Of a DNA stretch of 64,000 nt, positions 1-12,463 are shown in pieces. The notes under the pieces were generated by a model. That model saw only the letters and a program-made list of their open reading frames with translations. It was not told where the DNA came from and ran no database searches. Positions within the stretch are counted from its first letter, which is position 1; every line of letters starts with the position of its first letter. The stretch covers positions 1 through 64,000 of the forward strand of contig RWJK01000270.1 in NCBI GenBank assembly GCA_004335835.1, given 5' to 3'. Both the position numbers and the translations under genes were made by a program. Source of the DNA: Scenedesmus sp. ARA3 (lineage: Eukaryota; Chlorophyta; Chlorophyceae; Sphaeropleales; Scenedesmaceae).

Positions 1-165
1 CTCATGTTTCGCTATCGTGACAAGGTGCCTTTGTCTACAGGGTACTTAGGACAAAGGCATAATAGTCACGGCAAGCAGTGCTGACCAGCACCTCACAGCT
101 GCAAACATGGATATGCCGAATTGGCAGCATAACCACGCCTTGCTGCTGAAGTCAAACCCAAACAC

Positions 166-3158
166 TTGCCATATCACCGCACGACCACTTCCTCCAAGTA
201 AGATGGCACCTGCCCTGTTGCCCGCAATGTTGGCGAGGAAGCTGCTGTTGTGCATCGTCAACTGCATGCAAACGGAAGCGGAGGGGTGACGGGGGGCGCG
301 TACATGCGCAGCATTCAGGCACGTGAGGGAGCACCAGCATGCATTAGCTTCAGCAGCCAAGAGATATGCACAGCCACTGCTATTGCTTGCATACATCCCA
401 CTGCTGCATTTCTCGTCAGGTGGGAATGAGGTGCGATGTGATGCGGTGGCATGCCATAGCCTGGGCCGCAGTGCACATGCTGCCCACTGTCGCACCTGCG
501 CATTCTCAACAACCAGCACTGCCCCGCCATCCTCTGAGGCGTTGTTGTGCTGCAGGTGGGAGCCGTACAGCTCCAACGTCGAGTTGTTGTGTGCCGCCAG
601 AGCAGCCCCAATGGATGCACTGTTGCTGGTGAAATTGCTTGCTCTGCAGCCACGGCAAGCGGTAGATGTCATGGAAGATCGAATCAAGCGTCCCATCCAG
701 GTTGTGGTTATACAGAGCTAATGCAGATGGTACAACTGCAAGCATGTTGAGCTGCTGACAAGCCATGTGACTTGTTATGCTGCTGCTGCTGCTGTCTAGT
801 CAGACGTTTCTCGCCGCCCATCGCTGCCGCCGCCGGCGCAGCAGCAGCAGCTGCAGCAGCAGCGAGACAATGCAGCAGAACATTGCATGCGTAGCTCAGG
901 AAAGACTGATCAATCAATTTGGTTGTCAAAAACTGTCATGACAACCAAACTGGTGCAGCCTGGGTCTAGACAGCAGCTGGTACCTGATGGCGGCACGGCT
1001 CAACCAAAGCAAGCTCACGGCGCCACCAAACTTGTCAGCTTTGTTTGAAATGAAGCTGCAACTGTCCACGACCACCTGCACAAAGAGCAAAATCAGCCAC
1101 AGTGCATACTTGACGGTCAGCAGATTACGCCTGAGCACATGTATCCGCCTGAGCACAACACAGCCCCAACCTTGCCACCCGATTGTGATGCACAGCTTGT
1201 CCGGAAACTGTGTGGGCAGTTGCTCTGTGTGTTGCCTGGGCACGAGGTGTGCATGCACAGCCAATGACACTGCTTGCAGTACGACACAGCCCAATCAACA
1301 TCTTAAAAAGGCGTTTAAATCCTTTATACCCTTGACAGTCCAGCTATATAAACGAGCGACACTTAGTGGGAAGTTGCAGACACGAGCAGCGCACCTGAGC
1401 GTAGTTGCCAGCATACACTCCTGATCCGTTGCCCTGCACAGTGTTGTTGACAAACATCACCTCCAGCAGTGTAGTGTTGCTGTAGTCGTTTAGGTCAAAG
1501 CCTGCTCCACCGTACGCACTGTTGTTCGCCACCAGGCAGCTGCCAGCAGCAGTCACTGTTGCATTGCCCCATACACCGACTGCACCACCGGTACCGCCGA
1601 TTGCCGTGTTCTCACGCATAGAGACACCACGCAGGACCACCTGCGCGCAGCAGCATGCGTGATGATTGTCGATGGTGATCACCACCATGACCGTGACGAG
1701 CTTGGCATGCTGACCGCTGCAACTGCATCTGCCAGTTGCAACAAGCACCACAAACAAGCACAACACACCTTCCTTATAATGTGACATGACACTAACAGTG
1801 CTGCAAATCTGAACATCGGTGCCAACGAAATGTCCTGCAACAGCTGAGCTGTTGGTCATTTTGCCGCATGCACCCAGGTGCGCACCTTGCAGTTTGCATA
1901 TGCCATAATGCCTCCTCCCTGCTCTGCTGCAGTGTTGCCCTGCACCAGGGACGCTGTGACAACCAATGTGCTGTCATGGTCACACGCCAGCCCTGCTCCC
2001 CACTGTGCTACATTGCCACGTATGGTGCTGTTGCTGATGCTGAGACTGCTGTTGTCTCGTATGTATGCAGCACCTCCAGTGGAGGCAGCTGACGAGCCCT
2101 GCAGCCGGCTGTTTGTGATGGCTGTGCTAGCAGTGTCAGCTAGGTAGAGCACACCTGCACAGCAAAGGGAACAGCGTATAACACCCGTGTTATGCCCAGC
2201 ACCTTGAAGAACATGCAGTGCAGCCTGCTTTACAGCATAACAGAACCAGCAGAGGGACACCACAGCAGGCATTGTTACCCTGCTGTGCTGTGCTGCCTCT
2301 GAGACGCTCCCTTCTGTCTGCTCTGTACGCGCACACCGCAGTGCAATCACACTTCTACATAAGCAAAATCTTGCCATGGCTGCGCTCTGTGCAAGCAACA
2401 AAACTACCCTTTGAGCAAGTGCATTGCCTGCTGTTGTGCGCATGCGACACGCTTGCACGTCTTCGCTGCATGGCTTGCCTACCTCCATACGTGGAGTTGT
2501 TCTGCATGAAGGTGCTGCCCGTGATGGACAGCACCGCCTGCTGCCTTGCAACCAGCACGGTGCCTGCAACATTGTCCACAAACCTGCCATCCACTATGCT
2601 GGCATTTACGCTGCTTCCGAATGCAAGGATACCCTGATGCCATCCGCTACTGCTGCTGTTGCTGTTGCTGCTGCTGTTGCTGCTACTGCTACCTGGTGCA
2701 AACAGGGGCAGCTGTAAGTTTTGAACCATGGGCTGCTGCAACCTGATGTGGTGGTCACTGCTGCAAAAGTACAGCAGTGCATAGATGGGTGATGGATAGG
2801 CAGTTGCTGCATGCGCCTTGCAGGCAGAAAAATCAAGGATCTTGACGCCAGTGAATGCTGCTGCATGATCCTGCAGGTGTGTGCTGTTGATAGCCACAAG
2901 TAATGGCGCTCCATCTGAGCTGTTACAGGACAAAGATGCAGCAGCTACTCCCAGCCTGTCCCTGCCGTTGCTGCTGCTGCTGCGGGTGCTGCTGCTGCTG
3001 TCTTGTCCATAGCCCTGCAGTAGCAGCCTGCAGTCGGCCTGAGCCTGACATGAAACGGTCGGCAACACAATGGCTAGCAGCAAACCTGCAGCAACCACGC
3101 ATCGCACTAGTTGCTGCCACGGCCTGGCTCTTTTGGTTGTGGTTGTCGATCGCGCCAT
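166..3158 (-). CDS. Secreted beta-helix repeat protein (polymorphic outer-membrane-protein-like), 5' part; runs off left edge
   Basis: Six exons are visible on the minus strand: 2483-3158, 1886-2154, 1395-1640, 984-1075, 496-643 and 166-261. They join in frame for 509 codons with GT-AG introns; the gene continues beyond position 1. The start at 3158 was chosen because it matches the start of the paralogue at 3932. The N-terminus has a hydrophobic signal segment ending in VLPTVSCQAQADC, then a Ser/Asn-rich spacer. After that come many short units of the type N-x-A/S-x-x-G-G-A-x-x..., with frequent NNS/NNA glycosylation sequons. Such units are typical of right-handed parallel beta-helix (Pmp-like) proteins of Chlamydomonas and relatives, which are presumed extracellular or cell-surface. 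The C-terminal part is outside the window. In the paralogue it carries CxxC-rich and membrane segments. Ligand and function are unknown. Confidence 0.75.
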
Positions 3159-3931
3159 CACCGCCCAAATCCTTAGCTGTCCAGTTACCGTCGACCTATA
3201 ACGTTGCATAAGCATCATTGTGTGCGGTGCGCGTGCTTTGCAGCAAAACATATAAGCTGGGCGGCATCCAAGGTTCACGCCGGATTTCCGTCGCATCTTC
3301 ACCCGCCAGCGTGATACCATCTAAGAGCCCCGCACATGAGCTGGTCCTGTTGAGCCAGTCAGCAACCACCAGCATACAAAACATTGTCAGCAATCACCGG
3401 ACATGCGGGCACCTCATGATGCAGCAAGCGAACTTCGCGGCTGGCAATGACCTAGACTAATCAGCAGCAGCAGCAGCAGCAGCAGGGCAGCCTCTGATGA
3501 CAGTAGATTGATCTTATCTCGCAATGATACTGCCTAAGAACGGGGCTGCTAGCATGTCGCCCATGGCAATGGTATTGGCCTTTGAGTTCAGCCCAAATCT
3601 GTACTGCTCATGGGCACTGGTACTGCCTAGTACTGCCTAGCAGTACAAGTGCAGGCTAGCATATCATTCAACATAGATTTCCAGCAGCCATAATTTTGTA
3701 GGAAAGTGAGTTTTGTGGCTTTATGTGGCCGAATCTTGCGTGCAAACGCGTAAGGAGGTGGTGAAGAGATTACACACTGCCACGTGGAGGTGCGGCGACG
3801 CCCGGCGATCCGGCGAACATGATGCACCGCCACAGTATAAAGCAAGCATACATGCATGCTTCAAGTAGAAGGGGACGCTTACGCAAGGTTGTTAATTTGG
3901 AGGTGAAGGTTGCTAGGGTTTTGCATGAGCG
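3159..3931. promoter_or_regulatory. Shared intergenic promoter region of the head-to-head beta-helix pair
   Basis: The two paralogues start 774 bp apart and diverge. TATA-like TATAAAG lies at 3836-3842, 90-96 bp before the rightward ATG at 3932. A CACGTG palindrome (G-box-like) is at 3781-3786. For the leftward gene a TTATATG-like stretch sits near 3248-3254 on the minus strand, about 90 bp before its ATG. A short CAG run is at 3463-3485 and a repeated TACTGCCTAG at about 3621-3642. Function is inferred from position only. Confidence 0.4.
3836..3842 (+). promoter_or_regulatory. TATA-like box before rightward beta-helix gene
   Basis: TATAAAG, 90 bp before the ATG at 3932. It is a plausible core promoter element because no other AT-rich motif lies between it and the ATG. 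Confidence 0.35.
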
Positions 3932-6900
3932 ATGGCGCCTTCGAGCCCGACAATCACAACTACACGAGCCAGATATTGGCAGAAGCTTCAGCTGTCCGCG
4001 TTAACTGCAACTGTGCTGCTAGCCATAGCTGTGCCAACTGTCTCGTGTCAGGCACAAGCAGACTGCAGACTGCTGTTACAGGGTTATGGAAACAACAGCA
4101 GCAGCACCACAAGCAGCAGCCGCAGCGGCAACAGCACCGGCAGGGACAAGCTGGGCGTAGCAGTTGCATGGCTGTCATGCAACAGCTCAGACGGAGCCCT
4201 GTTACCTGTGGCTATCAACGAGACTTACCTACAGCAGCATGCAGCAGCATTTACGGGCGTCAAGATCCTCGCTGCCTCTGCCTGCAAGGCGGACGCAGCA
4301 GCCGCCTTGCCCTCGCCTATCTATGCACTGCTGTACTTCTGCAGCAGTGACCACCACATCAAGTTGCAGCAGCCTGTGATCCAAAACCTGCGGCTGCCAC
4401 CTTTAGCAGCAGGCAGCAACAGCAGCAGTGGCGGCTAGCATCAGGGCATCCTTGCCTTTGGCAGCAGTGTGAACGCCAGCATAGTGGATGGCAGGTTTAT
4501 TCACAATGCTGCAGGCACCGTGCTGGTTGCAAGGCAGCAGGCGGTGCTGTACATCACGGGCAGCACCTTCATGCAGAACAACTCCACACATGGAGGTAGG
4601 CATGTGTTGCACAAAGAGCATGCGCGTGTTGTGCACCCAGAACACAGCATTGCACACTATGCAGTGGGGCCCGGCGGTTGGGAAGTACCTGACATCGCCA
4701 GGGCAGGACTGCCTGTGGTGTTTTCCGTTTGCTGCTCATCCTGCGCTCATGCAGACCAGACTTGACTGCTGCAAGGGACCCATGTCTGTGCGCTGTTCCC
4801 TTTGCTGTGCAGGTGTGCTCTACCTAGCTGACAGTGCCAGCACAGCCATTTCAGACAGCAGGCTGCAGGGCTCATCAGCTGCAAACAACGGAGGCGCAGC
4901 ATTCATCAGAGACAGCAGCAGCCTCAGCATTAGCGACAGCACCATACGTGGCAATGTGGCACAGTGGGGAGCAGGGCTGGCTTGTGATCATGACAGCATA
5001 CTGGTTGTCAGCAAGTCCCTGTTGCAGGGCAACACTGCATTCACGTGGGGAGGAGGCATTGTGGCTTATAGGAACTGCAAGGTGCGCACCTGGCTGCAAG
5101 GTCAAGACGGTGAATGCTCGCCTGCTGAAGCACACTGCGTTGGCTGCGATGATAAAACCGGCAGGGCAGGTTGTGGTGCATCATGTGTCATGTCACTGGA
5201 ACAATGTGTGGTGTGCTGCTGGGGGCTATTGCAGGTCTTGACAGATGCACTTGTGGCAGCCGACTCGATTCTAGTGATCAATCATCATTGAATCACCACT
5301 GATGATCACCAGCCACAATCATCTGCAAGTTTTCCTGCTTGCAGGTGGTTCTGCAAGGCGTCTCTCTGCACGACAACAGGGCAGGGTACGGTGCTGCAGT
5401 TGCAGCCCGGGGCAACTCATCGCTGGAGATGGACGGCGCCCTGCTGCAGCGTAACAACGCCTCGCAGGATGGCGAGGCTGTGCTGGTTGGTGACCAGGCG
5501 CAGGTATGGCATGCAGCATGCAGCACCTGCACTGCTATGCACCACCACGCTGTACATACCACACAAGAAGCTGGATGTTGCTTGTGCCACCGACCCGTAT
5601 GAAAGAGAACGCCATGCTCGCAAACTCAAGTAAAGCAGGTGGAACGCACGCCTGCTGTGACGGCATGGCCCCCAGCATGGATCCGCTAATACACTTGCTG
5701 CTTCTCCCTCCAATCATCCTGAGTGGTGCATCTCCTTGCGCCATTGCTGCAGCTGAAGGTGGTCAACAGCAGCTTCCTGGGCAACATTGCGGGCAACAGG
5801 GCAGGTGCCATTGGCGTTGGGGGAAGTGGTCGTGCGGTGATATGGCAAGTGTTTGGGGATCTGCTTCACAGCAAAGCATGGTTGTGCTGCCAATGTGGGC
5901 CGGCGTATGTTCACGTTTGCAGCTTTGGGGTGCTGGTCAGCAATGCTTGCAAGCATGCCGTGACTAGGCTGCTGTTTTTGGTGACTTGGATGCTTATGCA
6001 ATTGCATTGCTTGCAAGCGACCCACCGACCTTGAAGTCACCAGGTGGGCAACTCAAGTCACTGATTGGTAGAAGCCGTCAGCCGCACAGTGCATGGAGTG
6101 TTGAGCCGCTTTGCTTTTCACTGAAAATGCACATTGCCACGCCGCAGGGGCTCGACCATTGCCGCCAACAATGCAAGTTACGGCGGTGGCATGCAATGCA
6201 TCGCCAACAGCACTGCACAGCTGCACAACGTTTCCTGAACAACCAAGTACGCAAGAATGGCGCGGGGCTAACGCTCAGCGACAGAGCACAGGTGCGGTTG
6301 CTGTCAAGGGTACCTGCTCAACTGGCTTCTCTTGCCACGCACAGTGTTGTGGAATGTTCAATGTGACAAAAGAAATTTGTTTTCCTGATGCAGGGTTTAA
6401 ACCGCATCCAAACATACTTTTAGGTGAAGGCGGTGTTCAAAAGCCAGCTGATCATGGCAGATGCAGGGCCATGCATTGGAAAGGCCCTCTTGAAGACAAG
6501 CAATGCAGATGTTGTTACATTGCAATGGCGTGTAGCTGTCAGGCACAATCGTGAGTCGCTAGCACGTTGAACCTGTGTGTAGTCGATAATAAGCGGCATG
6601 GTGCGGTGCTGGTGCGGTGCAGGCTGCCTTGAAGAACTGCACCTTCAAACAGAATGTGGCAACCGCAGATGGAGGGGGCATCCACATGTTTGGGCAGACT
6701 CAACTGCACGTGATGTGAGTGCCGCTGGAACAAGCGGCTACTGCAGAACTGCCCCACCCTTTTGGAACAGCTTCTCGCTTCATTGCGTATGCCATCAGCG
6801 ACTGCAATAGCTGTTTGAGAATGTCTGGTCAGGTTACATGTCATGGTCAGAAGAACTCACTTGCATGCCATGGTCTGTTACTGCAAAAGCACAGCAGCTG

Positions 6901-9900
6901 CCCGCTTGCGCTGTGCTGATGATGCCATGCTTTCATTGTGTTGCCAACGTGCTGCAGGCAGAGCATGTTTGCAAACAACAACGCCTCCTCCGCAGCAGGC
7001 CTGGCTGCCTATGGCAATACCACAATCACGCTTGACAGCTGCAGTCTGCGAGGCAACAGCGTGTCAGACAATGGCGCTGGCATAAGGCTTGCCAGTTCAG
7101 CTCAGGTACTGGCCACACAGACGTGATGACAGATTTAGGCGATTCAGCTGTACATCACCTGTAAACCAGGGCTGAGTGCCGTTGCTCACAGTTGCTGCAG
7201 TGAAGCTGCAATAGCGCCTGCGCAGCATGACACCTCTGCAGAGCTTGTGATAGACCTGTGCTGCCACGGCAACGTATTTCGTACGGTTGTGGTGCACTGC
7301 ACAGCTGGTGCTGCTGTTGCTGATGGCCGCTGCACTGATGTTGTGCTGCTGTATTCTGCTGCGCGGCTGTAGGCGACAATGCACAACTGCACAGTGGCTG
7401 GAAACCACGCAGGCAATGTGGCCTCCATGTATGCAGCTGAGTCCAGCAGGGTCAGCATCAGGTGGGCCGGCTTACAACTGCTTGACATACCGGATGATGT
7501 TGTGTGCTGTTTGTAGTGCTGCAGTTGGCAGGACAGTATCCTGCAAGGTACTGGGTCGATGTGTGTTATTAGTACAGCAAATGCCAGCTTGTTTCATCGA
7601 TACCTACTGTGATGGCCTTAACCGACAATGGCAGTTTCTGCGGCTGTTTGCCAGTTCATGTGTGCTGCATGCGCCGCCGTTACAATCAGCACAAGCACCT
7701 GTGACAAAACACTGCATTGGACAGTACTGCCCACCACCGTCATCATCACCACTGCCCTGCTGCAGCAACTGCTCCTTCATTGGTAACAACGCCAGCAATG
7801 CAGCAGCATTTGGGGCTTCCGGTTCTGCTGCAGCCGAGTTGAGGTTCAGCGCTTTCTACAACAACACCGCCAGCACCGACGGCAGGCACTTCTCAGGTGA
7901 GCAACTTCAGGCTACTGTGCTAGCACCTTGTAATTTGGTGTGTTCGGTGCAATCTTCATCAATGTTTGCCATGCATTGTGAGGAGCTAAACAGCAAGCAG
8001 AGCAGCTTTGCTGTTGAAGTAAAAGGACACATTATCTACAGTAAATGCGTGAATGTGTCGAATGCTGCAGCCACGCTCGTTATCATTTCCTATCAACGTA
8101 ATGGAACGCCGTAGTTGTATTGTCTCTTGGCTGCACCATTCTCATAGATTCACTTTCAAGATGTTCTACACTGGTTTGTAGGTTGCTGCTCATGGTTGCA
8201 CATTCAACAGCAACCACGCTGGCAACATTGGCAGTTTGTATGTGACGGACTCTGCCAGGCTGGTCATGTCATCCTGTTCATTTCATGACAACGTTGCAGC
8301 GTACGCAGCTGCACTTTATGTTGCATCCAGCAGCAAGGTGTGTAGCTGCTTTGCATTGGTTGCAGTCAGCATCCACTGAGCGCACAGTATATATACAGGT
8401 ATGCTAGCTGACTGCACACGGTGCGTGCGACTTCAACATGTGACATGCAGTTGATGCGAAGCGATGCTACCACTGCCAGTTAAGCCATGCCAACTTCAGG
8501 CTGCAAGCACCAGCACATTACGTCTGCTAGCCTTGCCATGTGCAGTGGCTGTGTATCGTTAGGCATCAACAGTGCAACAGAATTCAATCCTAAGTGATTC
8601 AGGCCAGTGCGTATACTGCAAACACTACTTTTTGGACACACTCTAGCCACACTAAGGCAATTGTATGCATTGCATAATGTTGCTGCTGCTGTTACGCAGG
8701 TGTTGCTGACCAACAGCAGCTTTGTGAGAGGCCAGGCTCAGGCATCAGGAGGAGCCATCTACGCTGGAGACAGCAGCAGCCTTCGCATTTATGGCAGCAG
8801 CTTTACCCGCAACAATGCAACATGGGGTGGTGTGTTGCTGGCAATCGGCCGTAGCAAGGTAGCGCTGGATGCATGCCTGCTGGATGGCAACACAGCAGTC
8901 ACTAGTGGGGGTGTGCTGCAGGCACTGACCAACACAAAGGTGGGGTGAACCAGCTGCCGGTCAGCATATGATGTCTGGACGCGTCCGTCCATACTCGCTT
9001 CAATTTTGATGCCTGTGTTGATTTCCTGCACAGAACTTTCAAAGTGTGCTGTGCCTGCTCTTATTGACCTGTCTCTGCTCGCAAGTTGATTGGCAAGGTA
9101 ACATCACCTACCGGCCCATCTGGCAGGTTGCAGCGTTGGCTGCCATTATTGCAGCAGTGCATGTTTCAGCATGAAGGCAAGTGCTACGCTGACAGGTGGT
9201 TGCTATAGCAACAGCATGCAAGAGTGTGCTTACAAGTTAATCGATAGCATGCAAGAGTGCGCTTATAAGTGCCGCGCAGCAACTGCGCTGGTGTTGGCAA
9301 GCACATCAGGACTGCACTGACACAGCTGCTGCTGCTGCTGCTGCTACTGCTGTTGACCTTGAATTCTCCTCAACAATGCCAGGTGCTGATCAGCAACTGC
9401 ACCCTCAGCAACAGCAGCTCAGGCAAGGGGGGAGCTGCGGCAGCTTTGCACAACACCACTGTGGCTGTTCATGACAGCAGGGTCCAGTTCAACAGCGCAT
9501 CAGAGGAGGGAGGGGGCCTTTACTTTAATTACTACAGTAAGGGCAACCTGATGCACCTACTCCTGACCAACAACAGCGCTAACATAGGGGGAGGAGGCCT
9601 AATGGTATTGGGTGCCGCAAAGGTGTGTGCTAAGCCTGTCAGAGTGCAACCATGCCTTAAGCGCAGCACACCCTTGCCTGCTTTCACACTGTGACGAGGC
9701 AGCCCACCTGTTGTCGTGTCCCTGGGTGGTGCTCTGAAATGCTTCATGCACATGTACAACAACACAAGGTTCTGCTCCTCATTTGTTTTGATGGCATTGC
9801 CAACAGTGTTGGCTGTTCTGTGTCTTCTCTGCGCTGCAGGTCAATGCAACGGATGTCATGTTTGAGGCCAACACAGCAGATTACGGCGGCGGCTTCATTG

Positions 9901-12460
9901 CCGGCTTTACTGCTGAATTGGCCATCAGCAACTGCTCTGTTCTGCACAACAGAGCCGCGATCATCGGGGGTGGAGCATTGCTGGTCGGCAAATCTGTGCT
10001 GCGCTTGAACCCTGGTCACACAGTCATATCAGGCAATGCTGCCGCAAAGTATGGTGGTGGAGTGCGTGCTCTCAGCAGTGGATTTGTTACGTTAATGATT
10101 TGCTGGCTGTTACAAGCAACAACACTGCACGCTATGGTGCAGACGTTTCCGTGGTCGAAACCAGCCTTGCACTGATTGGCAACACGTCCATGCATGGGAT
10201 TGTCAGTGGGCCAGGAGCAGGCGAGGGTATCTTGCCGTTGACATTGCAAGTGTCCGGCCACCATGGCCTGCCTTGTGAAGGCGCTGCAGTGACTGCCGCC
10301 CTTGATGGCATGTACTCGTTGGGAACCAGCTCATCTGACAAGCGTGGCAGGGTGGAGATGTTCCTGCGCGTGCAGCAGCCGCCAGGGTTGTACAATATAA
10401 CATTCAAGTTAGCCGACAGCTCTGGCGTCACACCAGCAGTACTCAGCCTTCAGGTTCGGCCTTGCATGCGCGGCGAGGTTGCGCCTACTCCAGACACCTG
10501 CCTGGCGTGCCTGCCAGGCTCCTACAGCCTTGACCCCAGCCAGCGGGAGTGCCAGCCCTGCCCGCTAGGAGCAGACTGCCCTGGTGGTGCTGCCATCTTG
10601 CCGCTGCCTGGCTGGTGGCACAGCGCAGCAGACTCGGCACAGATGCACAAGTGAGGCATGGCAGCAGGTGGATGCCAGTCTTGTTCTGCAAGCGCAGGCG
10701 TATGCACATGCATGCGCTGGCTGGTGAGCACACAGATGCTTACACAAACTCAGCGCGAAATGAAGAGTCTGTAACTGAGACGCGCGTGCACACACTTGCC
10801 GGAGGTGGCATCTGTGAAGCATGGCAGGTTGCCGTTGTCGCTGGAAGCATGATGTGCCTACTGTGCGTGTCACCTTGTGATGTCCTTGCTGCAATGTTGC
10901 CTGCATGAGCTTTGCTCCTGATCCTGCTGCTGCTGCTGCTGCCATCATTGCTGCCGCGGTGCAGGTGTCCCAGTGCAGAAGCATGTCAGGGCAATGGAGC
11001 AGCACTGCGAGCATGCGCAGGGGATGACATGTGCAGGAACAGTAACAGCAGCTACCACAATCTGCAGTGTTCTGCAGCATACACTGGCAATGTATGTGGC
11101 CAGTGTGCTGACGGGTATGGCGCCACCAAGCCATTCAGCTGCAGAGCTTGCATGAAGCTGTCTGTGATTATTGCATTGTATGCTGTCTCAGCGGTGGTGC
11201 TGCTGGGATGCATTAAACTGTTGCTGCACTTCACACTTGTAGACACTTCAACTGCACGGCAAGGAGAGCAGCAGCCGCCAGCAGAGTTGATCCGGTGCTT
11301 GGTGTTGTATGGGCAACGCATGCTGATTGTGGCTTCGCTCAGTGTTGACTGGCCGGCGACCCTTAAATATCCGCTGCGTGACGTGGCTTGGGTGTGGTCC
11401 AGCTCCTCTCCTGAGACACTTAGTGCAGACTGCATTCTGCCAGCTGTCAGCAAACTACCCCTAGCTGCGCAACGGGGTGTGTTCTACCTCAGCATGCCGG
11501 TTGGTATGCTGTTGGTGCTGCTGCTGTTGGAATTGTGCTACACACCAAGTGTTGTCTATCCTTCAGCAGGCCTGGCACTGCCCGCAAGCTGCTGCCACGT
11601 CTCGGCAGCAGCACCATGGTTGTGCTGTTCTTCTTCCTGCCGTCTCTGCAGCGCACACTGTTTGGTGTGTTTGCATGCATACCGCTGGATCAGCCTGCAA
11701 CATGGCCCTATGTGGCTGAGGCCGTTGGCTCGTTTTGGGTGTATGACACCGACACCATATGCTTTGGCACACTATGGCACAGGGGTCTGGCGCTTGGGCT
11801 GGGCGTGCCACTGGTTGCTCTGCTGTGCGTAGGCCTTCCCGCAGTGATAGTTTATGTCACATTGTCTAACAAGACTCGCCTGGATGACGCTAGTTTCAGG
11901 CGCAGCTGGGGTTTCCTCACGCAGTCGTACCGCCTAAGGTTCTGCTGGTGGGAGGCAGCAGAGGTTACAGAGACGGCCGTGTTGGTTGCCATCAGCGTGT
12001 TTGGTGTGAATCTGGGTCCGTTCTACCAATGCCTGCTGATGGCGGTTGCTCTCATGCTAATAACACACCTGCGACTGGGGTTCAAGCCGTACCTGACAAG
12101 CAGACAGGCAGGGCAATGGTGCGCAACACACATTGTCTCCTGCTGACCACATTGGCTGGCCTGTCATTTATGGCTTACGGTCCTGTCATACCTGGTGCTG
12201 CATACGGGCTGGCTATGGGTGGCATTGTGCTGGCGGTGAACCTTGTGTATGTGTGCAGTGAGCTGTGGCAGCTGCTGAGGCTCATTGACTGGCTGGTGCT
12301 GCGTGCTGCAATCAGCAAGACCACCCACGCAGTGCAGTGGTGCTTGCAGCTCATGGGGCTGAGCATGCACCGCGCCAAGATGCACCTGCCGATCCGCAGT
12401 GCAGCTGCAAGCGCTGGGAAGTCAGCTGATAAACCAGGGGCGCCAGTGGCGTGTCCTTAG
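3932..12460 (+). pseudogene. Second beta-helix repeat/CxxC/multi-TM protein gene, probably decayed
   Basis: Paralogue of the leftward gene. Visible exons include 3932-4595, 4813-5081, 5345-5503, 5753-5848, about 6148-6290, about 6630-6714, 6959-7106, 7375-7461, about 7765-7898, about 8182-8337, 8700-8939, 9382-9621, 9840-10650 and 10965-12460. It encodes a signal peptide, many beta-helix units with NNA/NNS motifs, then a cysteine-rich CxxC region (CLACLPGSYS..., CQPCPLGADC, CGQCADGYG) and about six hydrophobic segments from 11150 to 12330. The last codon before the stop is about 12457. Breaks: an in-frame TAG at 4436-4438 where the paralogue has Trp, and single-base losses implied near 6230, 10095, 11560 and 12110. 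All other complete genes here join without errors, so decay is likelier than poor sequence. An undetected micro-intron or sequencing error cannot be excluded at each site. Confidence 0.65.
9206..9271 (+). repeat. Short intronic tandem duplication
   Basis: The segment containing GCATGCAAGAGTG and a following GCTTA(C/T)AAGT occurs twice, about 35 bp apart, in the intron before the beta-helix exon at 9382. Confidence 0.6.
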
Positions 12461-12463
12461 CCA

